A DNA stretch of 64,000 bases, from assembly GCA_947044365.1 (NCBI GenBank), contig OX345640.1, positions 5,072,001 through 5,136,000 on the forward strand, written 5' to 3'. The DNA comes from Petrosia ficiformis (lineage: Eukaryota > Porifera > Demospongiae > Haplosclerida > Petrosiidae). Position numbers and translations under genes: made by a program. Shown here one piece after another: positions 48,187 to 62,948 of the stretch (the stretch's first letter is position 1; each line of letters begins with the position of its first letter). A model generated the notes under the pieces. That model was given only the letters and a program-made list of their open reading frames with translations. It did not search any database and had not been told where the DNA came from.

Positions 48187-51100
48187 TTAAAAATATTTAT
48201 GATATTTCAGGTTCTCTCTCAAGTATTCCATTACATCACGTCTATGAAACAGATATGCCAATCTTAAAGGTGCATTTCCAAACTGTATTAATAAAATAGT
48301 AGTATGTGTAATCATCATTAACATAATCATAATCAGCTGACTTTCTGTAGTCTGGCGGCATAGCCAACCTGAGAAAGGCAGCCATCTTGAAACACAAAGT
48401 GATGCTTCTTTTAAATTAATTAGAAGTTTATGTTTTGAAAAGGAATAGTCCAAATAACCACGATACTTAGATGCTTTGTTTCCATGCTACAAAACATAGC
48501 ATACTTCTTTGTGCACAGATAGCATTTCGACTCACTTGACTGTGATGACATCATAATCATAGGCCTGACATAATCACAGTAACAATATTTGAAGTGGCAC
48601 TTGGAGGTGTGATAATAACCTATACTTATCACACTATTAATTATAGTATAATTAGCCGCAACATACAACTATGTACACTTACCTTATCCTTTGCATGAAT
48701 GTCAGCACCGTGAGATAATAAAATCTTCACAATAAGAACATGACCACTTTTACATGACAAATGTAATGGAGTTTGTTGATACTGCAGTAACATAACAACG
48801 ATGCATTAAGTACATACAATGCTGATCATGTGTTGTGTGATTGGGATGGTGTTTGTTTATTTTGTTACTTTAAATCTTTGAATCACATGCATGACATTTT
48901 GAGTTAATATGTGTGATTATTTGAGCTACATCCAATTTGACTGATATTCCAGCATTCCAGAATGTAATATCATATGTCTCAACAAATTAGCCTGTTAACC
49001 AGATGCTATTCCAAAGCAAAATATACTGTAAATCCTTAAATAGAAGTCGCATTTGAATAAAAGCCTGTCTTAAATAAATGCAGGGGGTTTCTTTAAGATT
49101 CTTCAATAGACGCCAGTCTTGAATTGAAGGCTGGGCATGGTTAAGAAAGTAACACGTGTTCTGTGAATTCACGTGTACACACGATAGAATAGTGGCTTGG
49201 CTGGTCTCGTAAGTGTTATGATGTCACTTTTAAGTTAAGAGCTGTAGCTGTTGCTGAAGTGAAGAGTAAAGAAGCAGCTGCTCGAGAGTTCAAAGTGGAC
49301 ACAAGAAGGATTTGTGAATGGTGCTCTTGAAAAGAAAAACTGACCGTGCTAAAGAAGAATGGAAAAACTCGTAGCAAACGGTTGAAAGGAGCTGGACAAA
49401 AGCCGCCATTCGATAGAACATGGAAGAAGAACTGTTTGACTGAATCATGGAATTGAGAGGCCATAATGTTTGCGTTAATAAATGCTGGTCTCAAGTAAAC
49501 GCCTGTCTTAAATAGACGCCTACTTGAAAACATCTGTAAAGAAATAGATGCCCAGGCTTTTATTTAAGGATTTACAATACCTGGGCAGTTGGGTAAAACA
49601 CAGGGTGTGGTTGTTACATTTTATGGTGAACCACATCACTATTTATGTTATTTTAATAACAATTCTGGTAATTAATATAATTATAATACTAAGTACATAA
49701 TTACATGCAACAATTAAGGTAAGGTCTTGTATCAGACTACTAGTAATTTCTAATTATCCTGAAAGAATGGCTTCAACTAACATATATGCAAGTTATTATA
49801 ACCTATAGGTGGTGTTCTATTACATGGTGTTATTGTAAGGTTTTAATTACTGACCAATATTGAATTATAAATATTCAAAGTAAAAAAATAATTAAAGCAG
49901 GAAATTTCAAGCAGCTAAGAAATTAATCACGAAGTATAGTAGTCTGAACTTTTAAAAACAAGTTTTTGAAAGTATTTGTATTTCTCAAAGTCTAGCATTC
50001 ACTATCAGTTTCATTTATAGTTGTGTAGAGCATGACTCGCTAAACACAAATTTAAGCCTACATTACAAGTTTTATAGGTCTAAAAAACAAAAGAATTTTA
50101 GCTAATGGAAAAATAATCTGGAATTACAAGACTTTACGATAATTAATGACCTATATTAATTTTACTTAATAAAATTAATTATTTACTCACTCTATTCTTT
50201 ACATGAATATCTGCACCATTCGATAATAGTGCATTCACAATATCAACATTACCACTCCTAGATGACAAATGTAGAGGAAGTTCTTCATCCTGTAGTAATT
50301 TATTCGCTTGATACTTATGTTAAATAGTTAATTAACTAATTATTATATTTATTATTGCTTTCAATAATAAAATGTGGTTTCTCTATAGATCGGGTATTGA
50401 TTTGGCAACCAAATGTAAATACTCATCATTATAACTAAACAAAGATGAATAGAATGCAGATGTTAACATATGGGTGCATCTAATATACCACTATATAATA
50501 CAGTGTATAACTATATATTATACAACACATAATTTAATAATTTCTACATCTATTATAAATATTGAAATGTATCCTATTCCTTGGCATGAAAAAAATGTTA
50601 AATAAAACTTATCAGGCTATTTTAGTATTATTATTATACATGATTATAATTATTGCGTGTGCATTGCAAGTGAAAACTAGAGGGCTAAATGTTGATCTAA
50701 GGAGTCTATACAGCTCCCCCCTTCCCATACGTTCCTACCCTTATAAAATCAGCCTTTGTCATGTAACAAGCATTACTAACTGTGATACTGCATCTCCTGA
50801 ACTGACCCAACAAATCAACACAATAATTATATCAGAAACAAAACAATTATAGTATATCAGTCCCAGGGTTGTAAAGTTCAAGGCTGATGCTATAAGCGTA
50901 TTAACATTAACTAATAGCTCACAGGATAATTGGGACCAAGATAGTTAGGATTAGCTCCATTCTTCAACAGTTTCTCAACATCGTTAACACTATAGTTCAT
51001 CTTCACTGCTTCATGCAGAGCTTTATCCTGTAATAGAATGCAATACACATGTAATAGCAATTACCCAATAGAAATCCCAAATTACTATTTTTATGTACTA

Positions 51101-51549
51101 ACTTTATTTATGCATGGACTGTATTTTTTTATTGAATAATAATGACCTTGGCCATTGATTAGTGCAGATCCGTTGAAGTATAATATTGATGGCTGTTTTG
51201 GGGAATCGTGGGACTGCACATGTCTTGGCTAATAACTCCATAAGCACCAAAGCTGCGTGCAATGAGTGTCAGGGAGGAAAGAACAGAGTGTAATCGTCGT
51301 AAGCTTAAGGCTTATAATTATGTTTCCAAATGAACATCTACAGAGCTAGTATAGCTGCATTACATGCTGCTACAATAAAAAAACAAAGCAGATTTTTGAG
51401 ATTGGGTGAATGAGGAGAAGTACTGTAATTCAAGTAGTGTATTGAATTATTAATTATCAGCTCCAGACAGTGACAAACAGCTTGATTATAAAAAATTCAA
51501 CAACACTGTAGAAACAATTATGATTGAAATGGTTTTCAATACCAGTGTA

Positions 51550-51597
<48 letters not shown>

Positions 51598-54500
51598 TTA
51601 TGTCACTATAAATTCATTTCTGTAGTGGTGAGTTACAGATCAAAATTATCATAACAATAAAACATCAAACAGCACAGTATACAAAACCAATAACTTGAAT
51701 GAATAACAAAAATAAACATTCACATTAAATCCATGTCCTGCCTATTTAGACAACTAATTATAATACAAATAATCAGAGCTTTATATATGGTGTGACAAGT
51801 GTTTTAAAATATGGTCTTTCTAAAATACTAATATGAGTTGGAGAAAGAATAACTCTACAAATTGAACAAGCCATTCTAACAGGTAGACATTTCCATTGCT
51901 GTTATGGGTGTGGCTTTGTTTGATGACAGAAAAACAAAACATTTCTGTTGCAATATATAAAGGAAACACTATACATTCACAACCTTCTAATTCACAATAT
52001 GTTATGTCATACATCATGTATTTACCAACAGAGAAATTAATGTATTCCTCAATTTGTGGAAAAAATATATATTGTGTCATGCATGGCATGTGAGGATCTA
52101 ATAATGAATGCACTTGTGGTGCAGAACCCTCACCATAAGGGCATGTGAGGATCTAATAATGAATGCACTTGTGGTGCAGAACCCTCACCATATGTATGAA
52201 GTGCTTTTGGAAGACAAGACTGACAGAAAATAATTGCAGACAATACTAAATTATAAAATATAAATAGAGTGTTTGTTACAACTTACACTCCAGTTCTAGG
52301 CAGTCCTATTATAATAAGAAGACTTGGATCAGCAAAAGTAAGTAAAAAAAATGATGAGCTAGAAGTACACATAATTGCAGAAAGCTTAGCCTGTGTGCTT
52401 GATGTTGTGGCAGCAGCTACTTCAATTTTTCTTGATTTCAAGCAATGTTTCAAAAGCAATAGCCTTCAAACAATATGAGTTGTGTTTCCAAGTATTTTTT
52501 TGCTATCAGAAGTGTTTTGAAAGTTGTGAAACGGTGTAACTGTAAGTTACAAAAATTGTCATAACTTTAAAAGCTGAACAGTTGAAAAAGCCTCTCTTTA
52601 TTTTGATTCTAGGATGATTTGAAATATGGTACTTTGTTTGAAGTTCCAATGTTCATAGTTTTGCTGGAAGTTTAGGAATGCAAATACACACAGACACAGA
52701 CACACACAACAATTACAGTAACCCTCTGCTCCATTACAGTATTCCTTATGAACTAATACAAGGATGAGTACTAGCTCATTTTATTTGAAGCAGTCCATTA
52801 AACCAGAACTATCATGTCAAAGGAAAACTATAACCATCACATTACAGCTGTTGGGAAATAGACTGACATGCCAAATGAATTGAATCCACTTATTTCAAAA
52901 CTAAATATGCAATAATTGATATAACCCACCAGATCACGAAATTTGGGGTCAGCTCCATTCTTTATCCATCTCTGGATGTCATCATTATTCCTTTCACTAA
53001 CTGCTGTAATTAGTAATTTATCCTGTATTAATGATTATAAAAAAAGATAATACTGATAGTCTATTACATGTTCTGTTCATAATGTTTATTCCATTACATC
53101 TAACATACTAAACCATACAAATGAATTGCATCTGAGGACACTAACTGAAGATCTAAAATAAGCGTACTATATATAAATAATATAGAGTATCTATGCTGGT
53201 GGGACAGGTCCTATATGCAAAAAGGTAAACATAAACAATTACCATGATAACATGCTACAATTATTTATGTAATAGTTATATCACAGTTTAGTATGCAGTG
53301 AGTTTTAAAACAGGATAGAAAATAAATGTTGATTAACCCTTGGCACGCATATGCATATGTGCATGTGCCAGGGTTACAGTATTTGTGGGGTGGATAAAAA
53401 ACACGAACTGTGGATCACGGATCATGGATCAAATGAACTATGAATTTTATTAAAATCATGTGAAAAGCACATAATAAACGTCATTTAATTGGGTTGTTAC
53501 AATTAAGGCGATAGGAATGAGCTCTCAGCACGAGCCCTCCATAAAGGTGGCTAAAGCCCTCTAGCTACCGAGCGCAGTGAGGCAGTATTGTTATCATTTT
53601 TAGGGTTTAATCACTATGTGGTGAACCTGTGTTTTCTTGTTTCTCGTTTCTTGTTTCTCCACTTCTTATTCCTCTTTTTATAACCACCCAAGCAATATAA
53701 GTGTCACATGACATCAGTCTGTAATCTGTGATCCGCAGTCCGTGTTTTCTATCCACCGTTGATTTGTTTGTGTGTATGTCTGTCTGTTACAACAGTTGCA
53801 GCCTCACCACTATGCTAAATCTTGAGATTCGGACACCAACGAGATGCAAACGATCCACTCCAGATTTTTGACTCGTGGATTTTTCTAAAAATGTTTCATT
53901 CGAGAGATATAGCTACGCATTAGTCTCGCGAGCCAGACTCCTCCCCTTTTTGAGATCGGACAGCAGGGAGGGAGTCTGGTCAATCGAGTTGACTTTTCTG
54001 TCCCAGCTAAGGAATTTGGCCACAGGTGTTGGTGTGAAAATTAGACCACATGTAAACTGTGAATATTGTTAGAAGATGACAAGTGAAAGTGCACTGTTTT
54101 TTTTTAACTGTTATTGTTACTCTTTCGTCTTTTTAAACTACAAATGACGTTCCTGGAAGATTTCAAAAACAATCATAAATTTGGGGAATGGAGAGACTTC
54201 CCAAATCTGGTCTGTAGGCAAGAGAGTGCATCAATTCTTGTGAAATGTCAGGTACTGCTTCTTTCTGCCTTATGTTCAAAGTAAACACATATTCTTAGTG
54301 AAATCATGTATCATTTGTTCATTAGCTATAACACAGATGTAGAATAAATAATAATAACGATATTCACAGTTTACATGTGATCTAATTTTCATACCAACAC
54401 CTGCGGCCAAATTCCTTAGCTGAGACAGAAAAGTCAACTAGACTCCCTCCCTGCTGTCCGATCTCAAAAGGGGGAGGAGTCTGGCTCGCGAGACTAGCTA

Positions 54501-57500
54501 CGAATACGATCAATAGTTACAATTGACTATTGGTAGCAAAAAAGTACATGGAAACACAACTTATTTTGTTTGAAGGCTATCGCTGTCGAATCACAGCTTG
54601 AAATCAAGTATAATTGCTGCTACAACACTAAGATGGCTCATAGCCATGACGGTCAATTTCTAGCTCCACCTATTTCATTTCATGCACGTGATTGAAGCCA
54701 AACTGTGTCTACTCGATTTTAATTAATGTTGAGGTTCTGTTATAGAAGACTGGTATTAGTCTCGCGTACCCAGCCCCTCCCACTCTAAGCGAGGGTCTCC
54801 ATTGTTATATATGGTCATCCAGTGGAACTACCGGTAGTTTCACTTATTTCAAGTATGTGTTTGATGTAACACCATCGAGATAAAAAGGATTATAGCAGTT
54901 GCTGGAGAGAATTTGTTGTTGAAGGATAACCAGATGGAAACAGTAAAAGCTTTTGTGTCATATTTTTATGCTTACCCATGGGCTATAGAAGCTCTGGCTA
55001 CATTTTTGACAGACAAACGCTCTTTCTTCACTAAGTATAGATTTCCTACTCCGTTCTGAGTCCATTTCCTTCTAAAAATAAGCCTTTTAAAACTTCCTTA
55101 ACCTTAACTGCAGCTCTTCCATTCAACAGCTTCCTTTTAAATTTGGGCTAATCTCGCGATCACACAAACAGTAATTCTCCATTTTAGTAATACCTTCTCA
55201 CACACCCACTTAACATAAGTACTTCTGGGAACATCACTGGACAATTTTAACAACGGCGTTCTACCAGACCCTTCCTACTTTGTTTAAAGTGGGAGGGGCT
55301 GGCTACGTGAGACTAGGCTGGTATGGAGTGTAAATTGTATATACTATATAACACACACATACATGCGCATATATAATTATCATAATAATAAATTATTATT
55401 ACAGTCAAGTCAGTATTGTCTCTGCAATTATTGTTCCTGTTTCCCCATCACACTTGTGGTGAGGAGTCTGGACTATGACTGCATTCATTTTTAGTTGTGT
55501 TAGTCGTAACTGGATGATTTGTGGTTATTACTGTAGAGAATTCATTGTGAGAGCTGTAACTAGAGTTGTAATTATTTATGCCTCTAAACAAAGAGTGTCC
55601 ACGGTGTTATAGTAGTGTGGTAAATGTTAGAAAATCAGAATGTCCTTGTGTGCATTCCCTTGTATTGAGTAGCTTACATTCACTTTACAGAACATGTCAT
55701 ACACATGATCTTCACACATATTCCCTTTGTTTGAACATCCCATAAAATAATATTTGATATAACCTACACTGCTCCCAGTACCAAGGGTTTGGCTCTACTG
55801 TGCTTTTCATTTACATAGTAACTAAAATAATTTTTTAAATTATTGTATTATAATTATCTAATTATAATTATATAAATATAAAAAAAAATTAATCACACCT
55901 TTTTTTCCATATAATTATGCTTTAGGTTTTAAAAATAAACATGACAACACAATCCACTATAGCTATTTATGCCCTGCTGTCATTCTTTCTTTAGCAGTTG
56001 TCTAACTAGTACAGTTTACATTAACTATTTCATAGCAAGACACCAATAACTCATCAAAGTGATGAAACTGTATCAAAGTAATTAATTTATATTATACTAA
56101 AGTGGTGAACAGTGAGTAAATGAAATATAGTCTACTTTACACAAAGATGTTTACCACAGCCCCTACCTGATATCACAACCTGCATATGTCATGTCAAAAT
56201 TCATCAGTTGACTATAAATTAATTTATATTTAATCTCATTTACTTTTATTTGTTGTTGTTCTCTAAGAATCTTGACTATCTCTTGTTTATCTGATCTACG
56301 TGCCAAGTCTAAAGGTGTATTTCCATCCTGTAATGGGGGGGGCAATTTAATTTTGTGTCATAAAAATTAATAGTTAAATAAGTAGTTAAATGCTATGGCA
56401 TGGCGTAATAACTGGTTAATAATAATTATAATAATAATAATTATAATAATTATAATTTACACAAAATAATCGGTTATCACAATATTTATTTAACTAATAT
56501 ACTTACCCTATCTTTTATACGAATATTTGCATCTTGAGATAATAACACCTTCACAATATCAACATTACCTCTCTCAGATGACAAATGCAGAGGAGTTTGT
56601 TGATGCTATAGTTATAACATTCATTCGCATAAATAGGTTATATTTATATCAATTCATATTTCATAACTATATCATTATAAATAATTATTTACTTACACTA
56701 TCCTTTACATGAATGTCTGCACCATGAGATAACAGGACACTCACAATATCAGTATTACCATTCTTAGATGACAAATGTAAAGCAGTTTGATGAAGCTATA
56801 GTAATAATGACACTTGTAAATCTAGTGTTATTGATAATAATAAGTGAATTAAAGGCACTGTCTTGGTACATGGTGTTGCAGGCACCAAATATAATGACAA
56901 TTTGGATTAATTATTTAATTAATTATCATGCAAATCAAGAATGTACTCTTGTGCAAATTAATAATTAATTATTAGTTACAATACAACATGTCACAACAAT
57001 CTCTTGAATCAGTAGTCTCCCAGAGTCTCATGAGACTCTTTGAGTCTCATGAGGCACAAGGAATATCTTTGAGTCTCATGAGTCTCTTTGAGTCTCCAGT
57101 AGTCTCTTAGAGTCTCTTTAAGTCTCATGAATCTCTTTGAGTCTCACAAGTACCCAGTAGTCTCGTTGAGTCTCAAGTGTCCCATTAATCTCTGAGTCTC
57201 AAGTTGTTTCTTTGAGTCTCACTGGTCCCTAGCAGTTTCTTTGAGTCTCATGAGTTCCCATCAATCTCTTTGAGTCTCATAAGTCCCCAGTAATCTCTTG
57301 AGTCTCATGAGTCTTTTTGAGTCTCTTTGAGTCTCAAATAGTCTTTTTGAGTCTCATGAGTCCCCAGTAGTGTCTTAGAGTCTCCAGTAGTTTCTTTAAG
57401 TCTCATAGATCCCCAGTCATCTCAAATAGTCTCTTTGAGTCTTATGAGTCCCCATTAGTCTCTTTGAGTTCCTAATTGTCTCTTAGAGTCTCATGAGTCT

Positions 57501-60500
57501 CTTTGATTCCCCAGTGGTCTCTTAGAGTCTCATGAGACTCTTTGAGTCCCCAAGAGTCTCTTAGAGTGTCATGAGTGTTCTTTAAGTCTCATGAGTCTCT
57601 TTGAGTCCCTACAGTAGTCTCTAGAGTCTCATTAATCTCTTTGAGTCTCATAGGACTCAAAGAGACTCAAAGAGACTCATGGGGCTTGTGAGATTCAAAG
57701 AGACTAATGGGTACTCATGAGAGTGAAACAGACTACTGGGGACTCAAAGAGACTAATGGGACTCAAGAGACTCAAAATGACTAATGGGGACTCATGAGAC
57801 TCAAAAAGATTAATGGAGAGTAAGGCTACTCAAAGAGACTTATGGTAATCATGAGACTGAAACAGACTAATGGGGACTCAGGAGACTCAAAAAGACTAAT
57901 GGGGACTCATGAGACTTAAAGACTCTATTGGGACTAATAAGACTCATCAAGACTAGTGAGGACTCATGAGACTCAGAGAGACTAATGGGACTCATAAGAC
58001 TCAAAGCAACTAATGGGACTCATGAGACTCAACAAGACTAATGGGACTCATAAGACTCAAAGCAACTAATGGGACTCATGAGACTCAAGAGACTAACAGG
58101 ACTCAAAAGACTCGAAGAGACTAATGGGACTCATGAGACTTAACGAGACTAATGGGACTCATGAGACTCAGAGAGACTAATGGGACTATGAGAGTCAGTG
58201 AAACTAATGGGACTCATGAGACTCAGAGATCAATGAGACTCTTGAGACTCAACAAGACTACTGGGTACTCATGAGACTCAAAGAGATTAATGGAACTCAT
58301 GAGACTCAAAGAGACTAATGGAACTCATGAGACTCAATGAGACTAATGGGACTCATGAGGCTCAGTGACTGCTTGGGATGCACAAGACTGAGTAAAATAA
58401 GAGGAGACAATATTGTAGTTTCTTGATGTAACCATTGCTACTATAAATAGAAATGATTGTTCTATAAATAAAAAACCACACCCAAACCTAATAATAATAA
58501 ACCCTAGAATAATTTATGTAATTCCGATCATGTAATCCTGCTGGCAGTTACATCAAGAAACAGCTGACATTCTTCATGGTTATACATAATTATTAATATA
58601 TAACCTCAAAAATTTCATTATATTTGGTGCCTGCAAACATCAAGGTAGTACACAATTAAATAATTGTTAATGAATAAACAACAGTGTCATCTCTATACGA
58701 ATTTAAAATTAACAATCAATAACAGATATATTCATAGTAGATTCTTTTTTCTTGAACTTTTATAACACAATAACAATTAATTCTTAAAACAGAACCACTA
58801 TCACAGCAACACAGATTTGCCATTCAACTGAATATTTCCAGTATGAAGACAGTCTGTACAAACAAACAGATGGGACTGCCCTGCCACGGGATCACCACTC
58901 TCCCCTGTGGTTGGAAATGTCTTCATGGAGGACTTTGAATCTACTGCTATCCATACATCTAGCCTCCAACCCAAGATTTGGTACCATTACGTTGATGACA
59001 CCTTTGTTGTTTGGGAGCATGGACAACTGCATCTTCAGGAGTTTTTGTCACACATCAATGATCTACATAAGAACATGGAAGTTGAAGACAACCAAAAAAT
59101 ATCTTTTCTGGACGTCTCAGTGGAGAGGAAAGATTACTCTGTTACCATCTCGGTTTATAACTCATACAGACAAGTACCTCCACTATAGATCATACGGGTA
59201 TAACACCGAATGTGGAGCCATCTATATTGGTGAAACAGTAAATATAGGATTTCCAAACAGTCATAAGAGAGCTGTGAGGAAAGCTGATCCCTTGAATGCT
59301 ATAGCCTTCACACACTTTGTAATTTGTGTATTTCATTAGCTGAAGTCTTAAAACCCTCTGGCCAAAAACTTCTTTTTTAAGAATAAATTGTTATTGTGTT
59401 ATTGAAATTCAGAATCCGCTATGAATATGGAGAACACAATAGTTAATCTCTATGGAACAACAGATACATCATGTGATGATAATGTGATGTTTGAAAACGA
59501 TCAATTAATTTTAATCAAGTTCTGTAATTTGTAAATAAATTATATCATAACACATTGTACGTATGTTTTATGCTTGAGGTAAAAAGATGTTTTACTTCTA
59601 AGACATATTTTATACTATATATATTTCCCACTTCTGTACAGGCACTTCGTTATGACATGATCCTATATAATAGCTAGCTAAATATTGCTAGTTCAGGGCA
59701 GTTACAAGTGCATTAATAACAACTAATAACCCACCGAATCATTGGGATCATGATAGCTAGGATTAGCTCCATTCTTCATCAATCTTTCAACATCATCCAC
59801 ACTACAGTTCATCTCAACCGCTCCGTACAAAGCTTTTTGCTGTAATAAAAAAATATTGCAAAGCGAAAACCCAGTACCCACTATAACTATAATAAAGTAA
59901 TCATAATGTATTTTTCTATAAAATGTTAACAGCAAATTTTCAATATGTTATAGATCTTACGACATGCACATAGAACATGATGTCAGGAATTTACAATTAT
60001 GTATAGTGAGATAAATATAAATGTCATTCTTACTACGCAACACATATGTTTATACTCACTTGAATAACAACAATTAGCTACTATATTTCAGTGTGTTGAA
60101 TACAAAAATGAGTATAAGGTTTTGAAGCACATACAAAGAGTTAGGTAACAAATTTACGATCAGGAACCAGGAAATTGGTAGTCCCTAATCATTGGACTGG
60201 AATACTGGACTGCAAAATTAGTGTGGATGTTCATTTGCCCCACCAGGCCCGGACATACCCAGGCATCGCCCAGGTAAAATTTTATATTTACAACTTAGCC
60301 AGTGTCTAGTTCATTCCTTTGACTTAGAATTGATGTATTGAAGAGCCCTCCTGCACTTCATCATATTCTTGCTCGTTTGGTCCACCTACCGTACCTTGCA
60401 AATTAAAGGGGGTGTGCCAAAACATGAAATCACGATGTCAGCTACTGGAATGAAACGATCTTTTGAACAACACATTGGAGTTAGTTAAAACGTCTAACTG

Positions 60501-62875
60501 ATATCGATTAGAGGTGAAATATGTAATAACCTCTGTCCTGATAATGCGGGGTGTTTTCTGTCATTCCCAAAAACTTTGTGTTCTTTGCTTGCATGTAAAT
60601 GACTGTTCCAGATAAATTTCCACATACATGTAGGTTAATACTTGAAATCAAAAATTGACTGATTTTTGAAAACAGAAATTGACGTCTGTTTTTTGATTTC
60701 TGTTTTTGTTTTCTGTTAGCTTAATTCTCACTTCACTAGAGGATAAATATATCCAGCACTTTATTAGTAAATAGAATTCTTTAATTAGGATAATGTATAA
60801 CAAAAGATCACCATGCTGTGGGATACTATATAGTTTCCTGTGTACATGGTGGAAGACCTCATGCACTGTAAACACTGATTGGTTGCTTTAATCAATTTGA
60901 TTTGTTAAATGAGTTTGATTTACTTAGTAGTGGTAGATACATAAATTAATGTTAAAATTGAGAGTATTTCTAAGAAGCCAATATTATCATGTTTCTAATG
61001 GAAAATACAATTTTATTTTCCGTTATAAACATAATTATTATGTTCTTAATTAAAAGTACAGCTGTACTACGCATTATGAACATAATAATTGTGGCCACAA
61101 ATACACTACTCCTGGGTCTTGGGTGTATCATAGCATGCATAGTGATCTTTTGTAATAATAATTATACATTATCCTAATTGAAAGAATTCTATTTAGTAAT
61201 AAATTGATGAAATATATTTACCCTCTAGTGAGTGAGAATTAAGTTAATGAAAAACGAAAGCAGAAATCAAAACTGAACCAGAAATCAGAAAATAGAAGTC
61301 AATTTTTAATTTCTGTCTTTCAAGTGTGAATTTATCTGGAACAGTCATTTGCATGCGAAAGGATGGCCTTCAGTCACCTATGTTATTCATTTTTTTAGGT
61401 GTGACAGAAATACTCCCCATGTTAAGTTGTTGTGGTAAATGAAGACCAACACTAATTTTGCAGTCCAGTATTCCAGTCCAGTAGTCCAGCCCAATGATTA
61501 GGGACCGCTCAGGAAATTTTAAATTCTACAAACATTACCATATATGTAAGCCAGTAAAATCACAGAAAAGTGATATATTTTACTGGATATTAGAACTCAC
61601 AAGATCACAAAATTTACGATCAGCTCCATTACTAATCCATCTCTGAATATCACCATTATTTCTCTTACTAACTGCTGTAATTAGTGATTTATCCTATAGT
61701 AATATAATTTATATATACCACAAAAGATAACAATATATTACGTATTTGTTTTCATGAAGTTTATTCCATGAATTACTTCATCTAATCATCTGTATTATTC
61801 AGATTCACTTCATTGCTACTCTGATATTATTTATAAAATCATGGAAATAAACAATCAGTATTTTTTTAATCGTTTAATTGGGGTGAGCCTAAGTGAGCCC
61901 CGTTCAGTGAATATTATTTGAAGCTGAAGGTCTGTTTCCTTTTTCTTTTGTATCTACATAGCATTTAACCAATTACCCATGAACTATTTCAGGCACAAAG
62001 TAAAACAACCTCAAGCTTGCCCCCACAATGGTCAGCAATATCAGACACTATATCTCAATAGCAGATTGCTGATACACACTTCAAACAATCACAATCTTAA
62101 CACCAGTGTTTTAGATAATCTTATATGGCACACCATTGGCCAAAAGAGCTTCTTATTTGGCACTGCCAGGTTTTCTCTTTGGGCCAGTGGCGCAGTTAAT
62201 TATGATTGCATTGTAACAGCATTAACTCTTTGTTAATTGGCTCAAGATGTATTCCTAATAATGCACACACAATTGTTGAGCCAATTTGGCCCATACTTCC
62301 AAAACGTATCAAAAACACTTAGCACCAAGTGGGTGTATATAAATGAATGATGTCTTCCTAACAAAGCAGTACCAAAATTATGAATCACGATGAGAAGACC
62401 TAAAGATGAGGCTCGTCTCTCAATTAGTGAATCTAAGATTTGCGACCATAGACTACATGCTTCTTTGTTAAATGCGTAACTATGAACATAAATCTAATAT
62501 TATATTCAAAATTATATTTATATCATGTATGTAATCACTATAATTACATCTTAATCAACAGACACATTTTCTTGATATTTCTTTTTAGATATGGCCTTCT
62601 TAGGGTGTGGAGGTTTTGTATAAAAATGGTGAAGAGTGAGCAGATGAAACAAAATATAGCGTTTTCTAGAGAGGTTTATGACAGTCCCTACCAGACATCA
62701 AGTGTTATGTCAACAATCATCATGTTTAGCACTTGTATTATTATTATTACTATTACTATTACCTTCATTTGTTGTTGTTCAAGAATCTCGACCACTTGTT
62801 GTTTACCAGATGTATGTGCCAAGTCCAAAGGAGATCTTCCATCCTGTTATATATTAAAAGATGTATATATATATA

Positions 62876-62948
<73 letters not shown>

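Larger units (their letters stand above)
53336..55505 (-). repeat. 660-bp family copy split by three later insertions
   Basis: Segments 53336-53388, 53758-53920, 54497-54756 and 55316-55505 read in order as a reverse copy of the 660-bp family. The three gaps are separate TIR elements (next entries). Removing them leaves about 665 bp, the same length as the intact copy at 52085. Confidence 0.75.
56850..58660. mobile_element. Foldback with inverted satellite arms
   Basis: Outer arms: GTTGCAGGCACCAAATATAA (about 56874) and its inverse TTATATTTGGTGCCTGCAAA (about 58618). Inside are two long satellite blocks of opposite orientation (next entry) and a small 15-bp-TIR element (58418-58561). It lies in the ankyrin-gene intron between exons 59839 and 56795, starting only about 55 bp from the latter. 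Confidence 0.78.

Noticed and set aside
61979..62236. 85-codon open frame on the plus strand
   Set aside because: No family match recognised and antisense to the ankyrin gene; possibly part of an unrecognised repeat.
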